This document shows positions 62,920 to 64,000 of a DNA stretch of 64,000 nucleotides, one piece after another. The notes under the pieces were generated by a model. That model made no database searches. It saw nothing but the letters and a program-made list of their open reading frames with translations, and was not told the DNA's origin. A program made the translations under genes and the position numbers. Location of the stretch: contig CAZSQA010000010.1 of assembly GCA_964608915.1 (NCBI GenBank), positions 62,001-126,000 of the forward strand, given 5' to 3'. Origin of the DNA: QWQI01 sp964608915 (GTDB taxonomy: Bacteria > Planctomycetota > Planctomycetia > Isosphaerales > Isosphaeraceae). The first letter of the stretch is position 1, and every line of letters starts with the position of its first letter.

Positions 62920-64000
62920 TCAGCGAGCCGCTCCCAGCAGATAGGCCGCGGCGAGGGAACCGACCCAGGCCAGAATTGCCGCGGCCAGCGTGATCCGCGG
63001 GTGGCGCGCAGGCCAGGATTGGGCTTCGGTGTCGCGCGAACCAGACGAATCGCCGAACGAACCGAACGTGGACTTGTCGATCGCGCTCGAAGGGTTCGAG
63101 ACCTCGGGGGCCGGTTCGGGATCCGTGGCTGATTCGGCAGACGCTTCGGGCGCAACTTCCTGGGCGGGTTTGGGATAGTCCTGACTCGAAGTGCTTTCGC
63201 CCGGCATGCGGCCTTTCGTTTTGAAAAGGCCCATCAGGGCGTCGTTGACTTCCAGGCCCGACTGGAAACGATCTTCCGGATCGACAGCGAGCATTTTGTC
63301 CATGATGGCGATGAGCCGGCGTGGCATGTCCGGCAGATATTCGCTGATCGGCGTCGGCCTGGTGTCGATCCGCATGCTCATGCGTTTCATCGGGATTTCA
63401 TGACGGAACGGCGGATAGCCGGTCATGAGGTGATACATCGTGCAGCCGAGGCTGTAGAGGTCGCTGCGACCGTCGAGCGTGCGGCCCTTGACCTGTTCGG
63501 GCGACATGTAGTCATACGTGCCGACGACGTTGCCGGCCTGAGTCAGCATCGGGTCGCCGGACGAGGGATCGATGAGCATCCCGAGGCCGAGGTCCAGCAC
63601 CTTGACGGTCTTGCGGTCTTCGGAAGAAAGAAGAATGTTCGACGGTTTCACGTCCCGGTGAAGAATGCCCTGCTGATGCGCGTGGTCGAGCCCGAGGGCG
63701 GCCTGGGCACCGTACCGAACGACATCCTGCATGCGCAGAGGCCCGGCCTTGAGCAATTCGCCGAGGCTCTTGCCGGGGACGTATTCCATGGCGATATAGA
63801 AGAGATTACCGACCTGGTCGGCATCGTAGGCACGCACGACATTCGGGTGATTCATGCGAGCGGCCAGGCGCATCTCGCGCCGGAAGCGTTTGATGAGCCT
63901 GTCGCTCATCATTTCCTGCTTGATCATTTTCAGGGCGACGACGCGGCCCATGTACTGGTGTTCGGCCTTGAACACGTCACCCATGGCCCCGCCACCGATG
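62920..64000 (-). CDS. Hanks-type Ser/Thr protein kinase, N-terminus beyond the window
   Basis: At least 360 residues visible; the reading frame continues past base 64000 (IGGGAMGDVFKAEH, the glycine loop). Kinase motifs: VVALKMIK (Lys), RRFRREMRLAARMNHPNV, HRDVKPSNILL, DLGLG in place of DFG and YDYMSPEQVKG. After the catalytic domain comes a disordered Ser/Pro/Glu linker and one C-terminal helix (LAAAILAWVGSLAAAYLLGA), so the kinase is anchored at the membrane from its C-terminus. Such kinases are abundant in planctomycetes. Confidence 0.93.
   Translation of the reverse strand, partial: IGGGAMGDVFKAEHQYMGRVVALKMIKQEMMSDRLIKRFRREMRLAARMNHPNVVRAYDADQVGNLFYIAMEYVPGKSLGELLKAGPLRMQDVVRYGAQAALGLDHAHQQGILHRDVKPSNILLSSEDRKTVKVLDLGLGMLIDPSSGDPMLTQAGNVVGTYDYMSPEQVKGRTLDGRSDLYSLGCTMYHLMTGYPPFRHEIPMKRMSMRIDTRPTPISEYLPDMPRRLIAIMDKMLAVDPEDRFQSGLEVNDALMGLFKTKGRMPGESTSSQDYPKPAQEVAPEASAESATDPEPAPEVSNPSSAIDKSTFGSFGDSSGSRDTEAQSWPARHPRITLAAAILAWVGSLAAAYLLGAAR

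Overview
The window looks like chromosomal DNA of a planctomycete, most likely of the Isosphaerales type. Evidence from the sequence: a DUF1559 protein with a prepilin-like N-terminus, two PEP-CTERM proteins, a Hanks-type kinase with a C-terminal membrane anchor, a DUF4159 protein, FG-GAP and ThuA proteins, and two proteins with an N-terminal LExLxxRVVL-like motif. The DNA is GC-rich, and the gaps between genes are crowded with TCGA-centred words. I see no phage, insertion sequence, CRISPR array, rRNA or tRNA. The assignment rests on protein families; no marker gene was compared.

Layout. 1-6.8 kb: the tail of a plus-strand gene, then a mostly minus-strand run (esterase coupled to a GlcG/HbpS-like protein, DUF1559 protein, SGNH hydrolase), a DUF3303-like protein, an alpha/beta hydrolase and an unknown protein. 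7-20.5 kb: a PEP-CTERM protein, a TatD-like hydrolase followed by a ThuA protein, a Rieske oxygenase, two low-complexity exported proteins around a 960-residue M16 peptidase, a CHRD/PEP-CTERM protein, a charged unknown protein and a cytochrome c. 20.5-26.3 kb: housekeeping genes proC, guaA, an SDR and a sugar isomerase on the minus strand, divergent from rpmF-rpmB. 26.5-31.4 kb: a conserved unknown protein and a 1295-residue surface protein with a beta-helix flanked by copies of one repeat domain. 31.4-38.4 kb: a polytopic membrane protein, an aminotransferase, metK and a DEAD-box helicase. 38.8-50 kb: LRR, FG-GAP and GH32 proteins, SRPBCC protein, a proline-rich exported protein, a DUF2007-glycosyltransferase pair and a lipase. 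50-57.7 kb: an exported unknown and a DUF4159 protein, a hydroxyacid dehydrogenase, an HtrA-like protease and a TIGR01777 epimerase. 58-64 kb: an alpha/beta hydrolase, a PmtA-like methyltransferase and a GH3-type acyl-adenylating enzyme in one direction, then recA and a truncated kinase.

Most genes stand alone or in short runs separated by clear hairpin terminators. The best candidates for an undescribed system are the three-gene hydrolase-methyltransferase-GH3 cluster at about 58.2-61.4 kb and the four-copy domain in the 1295-residue protein. Several perfect 17-18 bp palindromes lie upstream of genes and may be operators.
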